This document shows, piece by piece, positions 34,111-46,071 of a stretch of 64,000 nucleotides of DNA. Where the stretch lies: the NCBI GenBank assembly GCA_002749535.1, contig MZZL01000404.1, forward strand, positions 485,037-549,036. Direction: 5' to 3'. This stretch comes from Apophysomyces variabilis. Its lineage: Eukaryota; Mucoromycota; Mucoromycetes; Mucorales; Mucoraceae. A program made the translations under genes and the position numbers. The notes below the pieces were generated by a model. The model saw nothing but the letters and a program-made list of their open reading frames with translations, was not told where the DNA came from and ran no database searches. Numbering within the stretch: position 1 is the first letter of the stretch; the number at the start of each line of letters is the position of its first letter.

Positions 34111-37002
34111 CTACATAGGTGGGTTGTTATTCAAATCATAGAACTGGTTTAACAGTCCAATCATTCTCGGTCTTCCTCCCCGCTCTTCCTCATCATCTTC
34201 ATGATTCTCTGCTTCCTCTACAGTCGGCCGAAATGACGGCCGCTCAAATGAGTCATCAAGCTCATACGACCCGCGCATTCCAGGTACACCATATTGGTTT
34301 AATTGCATCGGAGATCCAGGTTGAGAACGCTCAATTGTAGGTGCTGTCATCGGTCGAGGCGTGAAATGACTTCGTTGAAACGCAGGTGTACGATCTTCCC
34401 TCTCAGATCCTTCTTCTTCTATGGATCTCGAATCTTCTTCCTCTTCTTCTACCGCGGATCGTTTCTTTCGTCGATGTTGAAACTGCTCCAATCGATTCAA
34501 GTACACGGACCCTGCAACATCGTCGGGTTGCCAGTTTGGATTATTGGCCTAAAAGAAAACACAGATCTAATCAGCGTTTTCTATCTTTCGATCCCTTTCG
34601 GGTGCTTACCTTGAAATTTAGGAAGCTCTTTTCCATCTTGCCTTCTTTACTCAGATAATACTCATCGTCCACCTCGCCTGGTGCCCCATACTTGATATTA
34701 CCGTGTCGCACGAAATCAAACTGAGCAAAGCTACAAACATATCCTAACCCATCGACATGCACCGTAAACTCTCGGAAAAAGTCCACGATCTGCTCAGCTG
34801 ATTTTGGCAAAGAAAACCATAAAACGAGCGGAGTGAAAATCACACTAAGCAACTCTTGCATAAACAGCGAAATTTTGTAATCAAACAGCTGGCAAAACTG
34901 AGCTCGCACCTGTTTTTTTTTCGTTTTGTGAAGAGAATAACAAATAATAAAAATTTGGAGTGAGTGAAAATGTGGTAGTCTCCAGGCTAATATCAGACAA
35001 ACCTCGTCCGTATGCAGCTTACCACGCCATTCATACGGTAGATAATGCGTGTGCTCCACCACCTCTTTTAACAATGCCTCAGGTTCAAACACCAAATGTT
35101 CATCCGGGATCATTCCGCGACTGACGGCAAAGGCAGTACCAAACAATCCTAGATAGAAAAGCACGCTACCATTAGGTGTAATTTGAAGGTTGACAAGAGC
35201 TTCCGAATCATATAAGGATAACAGAGCCAAGACACCAGCAAACGATCCTGTGACAAACGCCACAAACCTAAATGGGAGGTTTTTTACCCCCACGTGTCAG
35301 ATGGAAACAATTTTGCTTGACTACTACTTTTCCACTTGTTTATCTTACCTAGCCAACAAAGCCGTTTTCTCTTTCGGAAACTGATCAATATACTTGTTGG
35401 CAGGGGCATAACTGAGACTGATTCGGGTCTGGAAATCATGCGGGAGCTCATTGAATTCGCGGAACTTCCATTTTGCAAAGGTAGAATAAGCTCTCGACCC
35501 TATTTCACTTGGATTTTTGTGATATTCCTGAAATTAAAATATAAGGAAATGGGACTAAGATTCCATCCCTTTCACTTGCCTCGAAATAGCGGAAGAAGAA
35601 AAACACAATTAAATAGCCAAGTATAAATGGTGCAAGGATCAAATTTAACGTTCCCATAAAGATAAACCGACGACGGATCCTGTTTAATCAAAAGAAACGT
35701 GCTTTAGTCCATTCCTTCATTTAAAGGTTTTGTTTTGCTTCGTTCTTTTTGCTTTTACCCTGCCACTAGAAGTGATCGATTTTTTTCTTTCAGGAATCGT
35801 TTCCGTACTTGACCACGTCGATCAAATACGTAAGAAAGAACGCAGAATGATAGATTCCACTCGAGATCTCTGGTGAATATATGCTTGTTTCGTAAATATG
35901 GTAGCGGTATAGTGATATCCAGAATGTCTTTGTTGAATAATGCAATTAAATAGTTCTCATGTCGCATGATTCGGTTGGCCACATCATGTTCGTTTATTCG
36001 TAAGACATTCGTTCCTGCGGTTGGATTGGCTTCGCGAATAGAAATAATACGTTCTAATACTTCTTGCCAGGATATCGTCTGCATATCTTCCTACAAGTTA
36101 TATTTCCCCGAATAGATACATACATCGTTAATTTCGTTTCCAAAGGAAAAAAAAGCAGAGGTTCGCTTACATCGGGAATATTCAATAAATACTTGTAGAA
36201 ATCGTGCATTTGTCTTAAAACGGTAATATCCACTACGAACCGTATCACTTGCCAAGCCCACCACGCAATAAAGATTGTCAGAAAGAGTGTTGTGGTGACA
36301 GATAGCCTAACCGAGACAATTAGGCGTGTCCTTTTCGTAACCGACTGTACCTAGAGAGACAATGCGGTATCACCACTTCATGTAAAGTGTGCCGTCGTGG
36401 AATCTCAGAGTAATTTACACAACCGATTAAAAAGGTAGAGAAGACAATGACAAAGGTCAACGTCCTTTTTTTAAGAAAAAGAAAATGAATGAATTAAATG
36501 AAAGCAAATGAAAAACAAGGTGATATGATAAGCAAAAAGTAAGTACTTACAGTAAGTTGAGAAATCGTGCCAGCAAGATACAGAATATGCCTTTGCCTTT
36601 GTAATAAGCATAGACTCGTTGAAAGAAATCATCCATGTCGTCCACGTTAGCCCACCTCCATAAGGACCGGTCAAAGTTTGACATGTTGTCTATGGTGGAC
36701 GGGGCCTGTTGCTCTTGGTTGATTCTTACTCTTCGGGCCAGGCCAGTGAGTGGTTGTGGTTGTGGTTGTTCAATCATAAGCGAAGCGGGTGCTTCTAAGT
36801 CTGATTCGTCCGTTCCGTCATGGTCTTCCTGCGGATGGTCGGTGTGCGACAATGGACGGTAAGCATGGCGCAGGAATAGAGGGCGCGGAGTTGATCCTGC
36901 TGCGGATCCGTGAGGTCGATTTCGTGGTGGAGGTGAGGAAACATGGTTGAGAGAAAGGTCCTCGTCGGATGACTGTGAATGTAATAACCGTGAACTTGCC
37001 AT
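34111..37002 (-). CDS. ATG9: Autophagy lipid scramblase Atg9
   Basis: The transmembrane scramblase of autophagy, cycling on Golgi-derived vesicles. It has multiple exons. The N-terminal 150 residues are disordered, then [20 protein letters not shown] and [19 protein letters not shown], where the membrane core begins. Family hallmarks follow: [35 protein letters not shown], the hydrophobic [53 protein letters not shown] and [20 protein letters not shown]. After these come [19 protein letters not shown] and [15 protein letters not shown]. The acidic C-terminal tail ([20 protein letters not shown]) is disordered. Ends at 34111 with YDLNNNPPM. Internal exon edges were checked only partly, but all conserved blocks are in order. 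Confidence 0.92.
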
Positions 37003-37842
37003 GGCAGATTTATATAATAGAGGTTATTCAAAGAGAAAAACAAAAAAAAGGGCAATAGGGATAAGAAAGAGAGAAGCGAATCAAAATGCCCGACATCCAT
37101 GCAGCCGAGACTCACATGGACAGTCACGACCCTTGTCTGCGGACGACCTTGGATTCATTCATCTGTTGAGCCTTTTATTTCTAGCCAGGACAGCAACCAA
37201 AGACGACCACACGATAAGAGGGGAATCGTGCATTAATCTATTTGTATATGCGGTACCATAACTCAACAAGTTGTGCTCGTTTTACAAAGAGAAGCCATTG
37301 ACTGATAAGGAGCCAGACATCGACAGAATGACAGAGGCGTTATCACATGTCAGACAGTTACAGGTCAGCCCGAAAAAAAAAAGTTGTCAATTCCAGGAAC
37401 TGGAAGAATGGGTACTACTAGGTTTCCTATTTACTATATTTACTGGTGATTAACGAATTAATGTATCATTGATACTGAATGAATCGGATTATGGGAACAA
37501 AGGCACTAGCAACCTGGTTATCGAAAGGTTCTATAGAGACCATGACCATTTTATATAGAAATCTGGAAATGGTACAGTATGTAGCCATGATGTGATATGA
37601 TTGATACCTCACTGAATTTCATGGTTATACAGATCTATGTTCATAAGTTAAGCACACCATCATTCTCATAAACCGCTTTATCTTTCAGAGCAAATGCTCT
37701 GTCAACACCAACAGACCAAGTAGTCTCTGCTTTTTGGGTTCAAAAACCAAGAGCACAAATGACCCTGAGCCTGGTTTTACTTTTTTAATGACGTGTTATG
37801 ATAATTGCATGCAGCTTTTTTATTTTGGTCAATGATGTTATC
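37003..37842. other. Intergenic with a possible small split gene
   Basis: On the plus strand, short pieces look coding: a start at 37086 (MDSHDPC further in), TATKDDHTIRG at about 37195-37220, and LCSFYKEKPLTDKEPDIDRM at about 37272-37330 followed by TEALSHVRQLQ before a GTCAGC donor. They could be exons of one small divergent gene opposite ATG9, but I could not join them with sound splice sites. No family is assigned. The rest (37450-37842) shows nothing. Confidence 0.3.
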
Positions 37843-39651
37843 CTATTCTTCAAAACCTTGCGCGAATTTGTAGATATCATAGGCATTTTCCTTATGCTGT
37901 TCGACCTCGTCATCATCCACAGGAGAAAGACTTTGCAAGCCTTTGGAGTCCCTGGCAATGGTACTGCGGACGATGTCATCATACTCATTCAGATGAGATT
38001 GGTCAAGGTCTATTAACGGTTTCCTGGCCCAACACATGTAATAATTATAGTAGGATCGATATTTCCCGGCCTCCAGTAGGATCTGCTTTACTTTCCGGTC
38101 GAACTCTTCACTGGAGATGTGATGAATCGCCATGAATTTGTGTTTATGGAGATGAAACGTCATTTCGATCGTATGATTCACCATATCAGCAATTTCACCT
38201 GTCCAGCACATGCCAACACCGATGGAAACCACCTGGTGGTGAATATCACTCATTTCACCCAGATTCTTCAGATACTCGCATAAATGCCGACACCACAAGA
38301 CATCGATGTTATACAGAGCCTTCATACCAGCCGCAACTAAGAAAAGATAAAGAGAAAGATAATAATAAAAAAAAGAATAAAATAAAAAACCCAGTTAAAA
38401 GGGTTATTTCTTCTTCTTTTCGGATTATCCAAGGAAGGGGTATGTGAAACAGAAAGGTTGTGATTGTCTTACGTGGTTCCTGAAACGCTTGGGTAATCGG
38501 CCCGGGATTTCGCATCAGAGGTTCTGCCTCACGAAACTCAACATAACCCCCAGGCTTGAGGACGCGTTTGATAGACTTGATAATGGTCTAGAAAGACAAC
38601 AAAAAAATACGAATATGAATATATCAAAGTATATATGCACCCATCTCATTTCACCCGTATCTCTCTCTCTCTTTTTTTTTTCCTTCTTCTTTGTGTCGTT
38701 TGCGTTACCCAAAAGGTATAAAATGGAAACAAGGTTTGAAAACTTACAGCCCAGTCAGCTTCTGAAAAGCAAAAGTAAACTAATTGCATATGGATATAAT
38801 CAAAATAGAGATCGGGATAGGGTAATCGTTCGAGAATATTTCCGCAGGTAAATACAGCATTGGGCGGTTTGATCGTGGTAGGAAACAGAGGATGGAGGTC
38901 GATACCATGGATCTGAGCATCAGGGAATTCGGTGGCCATCTCCAAGACCCAAGTACCCGAACCACAGGCAATGTCGAGCACTCGGGACGGCACTGGCCGA
39001 CGGACCCAAGTGGTACGTAGAGAAGAGGATTGGGTAGAATCGGAGGTCGCCGTAGACGCACGCGAGGTGGGCCAAGAGTTTCGGTTCGTGGAAGCAGAAT
39101 CCCACGAAACGGAGGTTGAACGTGATAGAAGATCTCGTACAGGGGCCGAAAAGTTATCACCAAAGCAATGTTTGATCATGAAATGCTATTTTTTTTGGTG
39201 ATGGATTGAAATAAAAGGGCCAAGATGAGTTCCATTTTCCCGTTTTCGCGCAGAGACATACCGTTTGCATCTGGAAATCATGCAGTTCCGCTTCATTTTC
39301 CATAGAGAAATGATGAGGCGGCAGACCTTCTACTAAACTGGATGGACCATCGATACTTTGAGGTCGTTTAAGCATTTTTCGTACTTTATCCATTACACGC
39401 CGGGATTTTCTTATATCTTCCGTTGGCCAACTCTGAGACGTCTCTGCCGATACTGGGGACACTACCTTGCTATCATGGGAAGAATGTCGATGTTGATGTT
39501 GATTTTCATGTTGTTGTTGCTGTTGTTCTTCTACTTCTGTTTCTTCTTCTTGTTCTTCTTCTTCTTCTCCTTGTCGTTTTTGTCGCTGGCGTATCTTTTC
39601 ACCCGACAGATGATTAACAGACCCATTTCTATAAGAAAATGTATTTCCCAT
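37843..39651 (-). CDS. SAM-dependent methyltransferase
   Basis: A class I methyltransferase of the fungal LaeA/TMT-like superfamily. Exons read downward: about 39651-39262, 39190-38748, 38588-38470 and 38340-37843. The first 130 residues are charged and Gln/Glu-rich (low complexity). The catalytic fold shows motif I as PSRVLDIACGSGTWVLEMA, the acidic loop as AQIHGIDLHPLFP, then CGNILERLPYPDLYFDYIHM and VLKPGGYVEFREAEPLM. A C-terminal cap follows (KALYNIDVLWCRHLCEYL; MAIHHISSEEFDRKVKQILL). Substrate is not predictable. A serine/threonine-rich insert (about residues 150-190) sits just before motif I. Divergent from the trehalose synthase gene, 274 bp away. Confidence 0.78.
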
Positions 39652-39925
39652 CTAGTAAAAGCATAATAGGTTGGATAAAGTAAAGAGGAAGAAAGAGAAA
39701 GAGAAATAACAGGTGATATGAAATGAAACTGCATATATAAGTGACGGAACGGGAAAACACCTTCCAAGGCTAAGCTTTTCCGGACAAAATTCATGCAAAA
39801 CCCTTTCTTATTGCGGAGATCGAATGATAAAATCGCTATTTTGAGCTGGGTGCCTTAAGAGGTTTTGTGTCTTTTCGTACTTTCTCTTCCCTCTACCCCT
39901 CTTTTCGCTTCAGTCCGTCTCACTT
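39652..39925. promoter_or_regulatory. Divergent promoter, methyltransferase / trehalose synthase
   Basis: 274 bp separate the two start codons. CT-rich leader sequence (39885-39915) precedes the trehalose synthase ATG. No specific site can be named. Confidence 0.45.
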
Positions 39926-42493
39926 ATGCCTCCAGAAGATATACCATTACAAGCAACAGCAAGATGCTTTGGATCGAAGCACGTCTTGGTACCAGTCTAT
40001 CTCGGGCTGGATGTGGAAATGAGAGAATATACTTCTCATTATGCTATTTCTATTCATGATGGGTCTTACACGACGGATTATTACAGTGGTGAATTACTTC
40101 AGCATGAAAAGTGTTCATCAAAAATCGAGTGTATGCATGAAGCACTCGAAGAACTTAAAAACGTTGTCCATCTATTTGCAACAACCCAACATTACAAGGT
40201 GCAAGTCGTGTCTTTCTCTAATCTCATGGACCACGTGGATAATGCTGAACACCATCGACGATCCATTATGAGCGCCTTTTGGAAAGAGTTTGATGCTATT
40301 CCCTTCCGAGTATCTACACATGGAGAATCATCTGATGAACGTGCTAGTGCTGCTGTACGAAAAGCAGTGATGTGGTATGTCCTCTCTGTCCGCCCCAATC
40401 TTATATCGTCCTTTCTTTTAATTCGATGTTTCAAATCGATCGCGCGTTAATTAAAAAAATTAGGTTAAGTCCACAATACCCTGGCAACTTGCCTAGAATC
40501 TCTGTTGGTTTCCGTCACGAGGTAAGAAGTAACAGATAAGCTATAGAGTAAAGACAAGCCTTGTGATCCTGACATCAACTTGTATTTGCGACTTTTCTTT
40601 TCCCTGAACCTTAGGTGGAAGGTTCGTATGGATAGCTTGTCACGAGTTACTGGATGTTCTAAAAAAATTTCCTTTTCTAGTGGACTTTGACCATCAGATA
40701 CATCTTGTCGATTTGGAAGATTACGCGGAAAGTGTCTGTGTAGAAACCTGGCGAATCTGGGAAGAAGTGTCGCAGACTTTTAAGCAACGCCAACTCAGAG
40801 TTTCATATTTTAATTCAACCCCTCAGGGTGGTGGTGGTAATGTATTGGATGGCTGTCAATAACCACTGAAACCTAAAGAAACAATCTCCCAGTGGCGCTT
40901 ATGCGACATGCACTGATACGTTTTCTTGGCCTTAGCAATATCGACGTTCATTGTATGAGCTTCCAACTGCAATTAAATGATAGCTAATGGCAAGGAATTT
41001 TTGTGCAGGGTATGTGGCGAGACCTAAACCAGAGGTGTTTGATATTACCAAACGAAAATTCCATAACGTCCTTCAAGGAGTGGCACCACCCGGTACACGA
41101 CTAACAGAAGAAGAGAAACAGATATTTCTTGATTGGTCCCGAGAAAATGTCACTCGATTTTGGCTACAGTCTAAAGGACCTATTCTGAATTCAGACGTGA
41201 TTGTCATTGACGATCCTCAGCGTAAGCCGGGAAAGGAAGAAGGAATCGACTTTTTCATGCTGATATCATCCTGATTAACTTTTAGTGGTTGGCGTTATTC
41301 CTTATATTAAGAAATATGCACCCAATGTACGTATCATTTTTCGGTCACATATCGAGATACGTGCCGACTTGATCCGTAATGATCCTGATGGACCTCAGGC
41401 AGCGACATGGGAGTAAGTTACAGTAACAAGAAACTGGATTTTTCCACTTTTTGCCTCCAACGCTCAATCTTTTTATTGCACTAGGTTTCTATGGTCGTTT
41501 ATCCAACATGTTGATCTATTTATCTCTCATCCAATGGAAAATTTCATTCCAGATGTTGTTCCTCGTCGAAACGTTGTCTTACTACCGGCTACGACCGATC
41601 CATTGGATGGACTAAATAAAGAGTTAAATGACCGATGCATGTGGTACTATCGATCGGTGTTTAATAGAATCTGTATCGATCAAGGTACTCAGGAAGTGGA
41701 CTGGAATCGACCCTATATTGTTCAAGTGGCTCGATTTGATCCTTCCAAAGGTGAGTCCCCAATGGACAAAACAGTTTTAGGATAAGAGATGAACAAATTC
41801 TTCTTACTTTTTGAAGGGATTCCTGACGTACTTGAATCTTATCGTCGCTTACGAGAAAGGCTTGCCGAGGAAAACTGGAAAAAACAGGAGATTCCCCAAT
41901 TAGTGATATGTGGTCATGGAAGTATCGATGATCCAGACGGCACAGTGATCTATGAACAGACACACCATACCATCAATCAGAGCATGTTTTCGGAAATTGC
42001 TTCGGATATCACTGTGGCCCGTTTGCCAAACTCAGATCAGTTGCTCAACATGATCATGCGTGGAGCCTATGTTGCCCTCCAGCTATCTTACCGTGAAGGC
42101 TTTGAGGTCAAGGTCACGGAGGCTTTAGTCAAAGGCGTTCCTGTGGTCGCTTACGCCGCCGGCGGCATTCCGCTTCAGATTGAGGATGGTGTGAACGGAG
42201 TGATTATCCCCATCGGCAAGATTCAGGTCGTGACGGACACCCTGTATGAATTATTGAACAACAAGCCTCTTTACAGCAGCATGTGCAATGCGGCAAGCTC
42301 AACTGTTTCAGAAGAGTACTTTACCGTGTGGAATGCTATCTCCTGGTTGCACCTTTGTGTTGAACTCACAAACATGCCTGGGGAGAGCTTAGGCCTGCTT
42401 GACGAGGATCCAACATACCGGCGTAATTGTGAGATAGGCAATGCATGCAAAGTCTCGGATCTTTGGAAAGAAAAATACGGTTATCAACCTTAG
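39926..42493 (+). CDS. Trehalose synthase/phosphorylase, CCG-9-like GT4 glycosyltransferase
   Basis: A retaining glycosyltransferase resembling Neurospora clock-controlled gene 9 and fungal trehalose phosphorylase/synthase. I join nine exons: 39926-40374, 40464-40521, 40615-40621, 40681-40836, 40893-40952, 41009-41221, 41286-41412, 41485-41750 and 41817-42493, giving 670 residues with frame exact at every join. It has RISVGFRHEVEVDFDHQIHL, STPQGGGVALMRHALIRFLG, IIFRSHIEIRADLIRND, FISHPMENFIPDVVP, YIVQVARFDPSKGIPDVLES and the GT4 nucleotide-sugar site YREGFEVKVTEALVKGVPVV (the EX7E motif). Exon 3 is only 7 nt. The exact reaction (UDP-glucose- or phosphate-dependent) cannot be told from sequence. 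Trehalose is a reserve and stress sugar in these fungi. Confidence 0.87.
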
Positions 42494-42844
42494 TCTCAAT
42501 TGCAAGAAAGTTGGAGAAGCTGCACCGAGAAAAAGGACTATAAAGAAAGTGGCTCCTGTCATTTTCTGACATTTCACGCACGCAATGTCCTTTGTTTATA
42601 TTTCTTTATCGACAATAGAAATGTCACTTAATGATTATTCGATGCTTAATTTCTCTGGCCAATACGTACAGTGGAATACCTATCCATCTGCCACAGATGT
42701 TGAGATCGAGGTACTATAGTTTCAAAAATGCGAAACCGAAAAGACTTCAAGGTTTAAAGGAATTCCATAAAAGAGGATAAAGTAGAGAACAGCTTTTGTT
42801 TTGTATATACAATTTAATTCTTTTTATCTATGTTTCTGCTGTTG
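42494..42844. other. Intergenic, 3' flank
   Basis: Downstream of the trehalose synthase and of the GCR1_C fragment (convergent). AT-rich. No gene is seen. Confidence 0.45.
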
Positions 42845-43442
42845 CTAGACCCACTGCGGCGAGCCGTCGAAAGTCTTTCCCATTGCTTGTCTCCTCCTTT
42901 CTAAACTCATTGCTGCTTCTTTACTTGACGTACCGTCAGCAATGGACAGTTTGACGGCCTTATCATAGATTGCCTTGCGTCTGCTAAAATAAAGGGACTT
43001 CGTCTTAACTACCCTTTTCCAAAGTTCCATACGTTTCTTGAATTTGTCTACAGGCGGGCCAGTCTCTATTTCTTCTTCGTATTCCCTTCAAACGTTAGTT
43101 ATGGTCCGGAGTTATTTCTTCAGTGTGTAGCATCTAGGCCGTGCTTGGGAGGGCTAGATGCTGCTGCTACCGCTCGTTGCTTCACTACGGTTCTCAGATT
43201 GCATTATTGCTGTATCCGGTTAGGCAGATGAGGTATAGGGGAGCTTGGAAAACCAAACGGGCAGTTTGCTCATGCTGGGCATGCATTTGCTCAACTGATT
43301 GCTTGAGCGTGATAATTTCTGCGCCGAAACTGCCAAATCCAGACTTTACAATCTCAGTCATGTGGGGCATGCCCTGTTCCCACTGAATGCTCAACGTGCT
43401 ATGGGTGTCAACTGCCGAGGGGTGCCACAATTCTCGCTGCAT
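42845..43442 (-). pseudogene. GCR1_C-domain protein remnant (Crypton-type or domesticated regulator)
   Basis: The downstream part (43087-42845) reads EYEEEIETGPPVDKFKKRME, then LWKRVVKTKSLYFSRRKAIY and ERRRQAMGKTFDGSPQW. The tryptophan, SRRK and basic spacing fit the GCR1_C DNA-binding domain, which occurs in fungal Crypton elements and in regulators derived from them. An upstream segment (43442-43194) encodes a coiled stretch (FGSFGAEIITLKQSVEQMHA) often found before that domain. The two parts are in different frames with stops between (about 43190-43090) and no clear splice pair, so the gene looks broken, although an unrecognised intron is possible. No recombinase domain is adjacent. Confidence 0.5.
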
Positions 43443-43676
43443 TCAATGTTTTCCTTGGCTTTTTGTTAAATATCCATATCTATTGATATCCGGGTGATAT
43501 TGAAACTTGAGTTTCTCGCATCAAATCCAATCCTATACACTAAGTTATAATGTACGTTCTTCGTTACTTTTTCTTTAAGTCCACACCCCTACTTTACAAT
43601 ACATATAGTATGCAACAAACGCGAAAATTTTATTGAAAGCATTCATAAATATTTTCTCCATCAAGAACTGCATGGA

Positions 43677-45504
43677 TTATGACTGGTGATCGGTTGACTG
43701 CAATGTAGGGCGCAAAGTGTTGCAAGGGGGATTGGATGTTTGATTGGTATTCGGTTGCTGTGCTAGCGATCTCAATAACGTTGGCGGCCTTGTCCTTGCA
43801 GTGGATGGCTCTCCGTTGATTCTTTCTTGCTGTACGGAGAAAAAGTCAACAGTTGGAAGATCCAATCATTCTTATCATATCGTTTATCTACTTGGCTTTT
43901 TACCTGTTGTTCAGAAGGCTGTGCACGACGCTTTTTCGCGCTTTCCTTCAGCTTTTCCCATCGCTCTCGGTATTTGTTCATTAAAAGCTGTTGTTTTTCA
44001 TTATGAGCCCGTAATTGTCTATTTTCCTCCTCGAGCTCTTTTAGCCGGGTCACTAATAAAAGAGAATAAGAACGAAACAGCGCAATGTATGCTTGCTTTG
44101 TAGAACCTACTCAGTTCTGCTACATTCCCGCTTTGAGGATACCGGATAGAACTGCTTTGTATCGTATGTGTGCCGCTATTTGCTAGCGCTGCGGAGGAAC
44201 GCATACTGGAATCATGGCTCTGCATGATCCGTTTTGCTTGTTTCTGGACATCGTTGCGAAACTGAAGAATGCTACTTTTAAGCATATTGCTTTCCTCTGC
44301 CGCCTTGATATATAAAGTTAGATCGGATGATAAGCATCCTATATGAATTTTGTACCCTTTCCATTGCTTGAAGTTTACGTAAGAGGAGATCAATGCGTTT
44401 CTTGAGTTGTTCATTTTCGGTGACATAGTCCTGCCATGTCCTAAAAATATTCATAAGCATTTGATCCATATTTCATCCGTGCGGAAAGAAACGCCACCTC
44501 TTTTCTGCAGTACTTGGTGTCCCTCTAGTAGTATCCAATGCTTCCTTTTCGGGAACAACGAAATACGATTCCATCATTGCGTAAGTGTCCTTTTTATGTG
44601 GTTTGCTACGTGGATCATCCTCTTCATTGCCGTCTAACAGTGTTTCTTCGTTATTGATATCGCTTCCATATAGCCAAGCCGGTGTGGGGTTGTCATTTTC
44701 ACTTAGTGGGGCCGAGGCAAATGCAACAGGATTTGACAGTTTTTCTACCATCTTTTCCAACACTTCCCAAAACCTATTGAATGGATCCAAATCATCTTCT
44801 TCGTCCTATAACTCCAGTTCATGAATCCATCTTGAATAGTGGACAGCGCTTGCTAAAAGAAAAAGAAGCGGCTTACGTTCTCGGTGAGTAACGTATACGA
44901 GTCTCCAATCGTACTATGAGATACATGGCTGTGACCCTGGCGAGGTAACTCTTTTGTTTTTAACTCCGGTAAGGCAATGCGAAGACCACCCATATCCACG
45001 CCGTCCCCATTCGGCCTGTATCCATTCACACCCACTACATGTGCTCCTACTGTTGATGCTTTTCCTGATGCTGCTTTAGCGGCCTTTCGTTGGAGCTCTT
45101 CCGCTTTCCGACTGTGATTTTTTATCAATAGTTGTAGGGTCTTGTTTGCCTGTTAGCAAAAAGCTGCTCCATGAGTACGACGTAGATAAAGAATAAAAAA
45201 GGCTTGACCGACCTCTAAGTCGTCCGTATACTCCGTTGCTTTCTGAAACTGTTCTGCCATTTTAGAATAGGTTTATGTCAGCGATCACAGTGCCGTTATA
45301 GTTTAATGTCTCAGCATTCACCTGCCGCTTGTGCATGAGCATCGGCTGCCTTAGCCCACATTTCTCTGTCTTCGTAGTCTTCTGCCTCATTAGCATATGC
45401 ATGACCCTATAGCAATGGCCATGTTTTAAACATGTATTTAGAAATACACAAGACATGTTTAGTGTAGATGAACGTACAGCGTTAACTGGAGTCTTTGGGA
45501 TCAT
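43677..45504 (-). CDS. MIT-domain coiled-coil protein, Atg38/NRBF2-like
   Basis: A multi-exon gene starting MIPKTPVNA at 45504. The next exons give GHAYANEAEDYEDREMWAKA, ADAHAQAAEQFQKATEYTDD and NKTLQLLIKNHSRKAEELQR. Together these form one three-helix MIT-like domain (about residues 8-75), as in NRBF2/Atg38 of the autophagy PI3-kinase complex. A conserved-looking acidic segment follows (DLDPFNRFWEVLEKMVEKLS), then coiled coils (YVTENEQLKKRIDLLLRKLQ; RLKELEEENRQLRAHNEKQQ) and LMNKYRERWEKLKESAKKRR. The last exon (about 43829-43677) is Pro/Thr/Gln-rich and ends STDHQS. The Atg38-like assignment is inference from domain order. Exon edges near 44100-44460 were not all fixed. Confidence 0.6.
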
Positions 45505-46071
45505 GATCACCTAAAAGCCCTTTAGGAAAAAGGAAGAGAGACAAGAAGGGCTTAACATGTCTGGGATGAAATAGTTCATGGGTTCAGCCAGTAGCGTGTC
45601 AGCATAATGCACTTGCGGTTCCCGATGTGGTCAAATAGTCTTTGCCAGACACAACAAAAATGCCATCTTTATAATCCACCTCAACATCAAACGGTATCAA
45701 AGCAAATAAACTCTTCTCTGCGCCCTGAATAGATAACTTGTACAAGCAGCTAACTTTCATCACTTGTAAATTTTTCCGAAGTGGTGCTTCACATCAAGAT
45801 AGTACACAGTTACCATGATAGAAAATTATATGCGAATACATAGGATCTCAATTATGGCGTGCCTTTATTTAAATTTGTAAAGGAACAGCTTTAGGGCACG
45901 ATAAGTGTTTGTAGCATTGTATTATTATGAATAACTACTATTATCAACGAAAAATAAAAGACATGTTCTTTGATGCGCTTCTCGAGTGATCGATCGCCAT
46001 GTGAATACGTTGCGTAGAAGGAAAAGAGAAGTGAGGGGCGAGGAATATACTCGCTCAGCAACAAACGGTAT
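45505..46071. other. Intergenic with a 53-codon open frame
   Basis: Between the MIT gene and the Ecm33-like gene. Only the small frame at 45599-45760 looks coding. The remainder is AT-rich. Confidence 0.4.
45599..45760 (-). CDS. Small open frame, unknown
   Basis: A 53-codon frame, ATG at 45760 and TGA at 45599. Its product includes IQGAEKSLFALIPFDVEVDY and KDGIFVVSGKDYLTT, with protein-like composition and alternating hydrophobic residues as in a beta-rich domain. I recognise no family. It may be a short gene, a lone exon or a relic of a larger gene. Confidence 0.25.
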   Translation of the reverse strand: MKVSCLYKLSIQGAEKSLFALIPFDVEVDYKDGIFVVSGKDYLTTSGTASALC

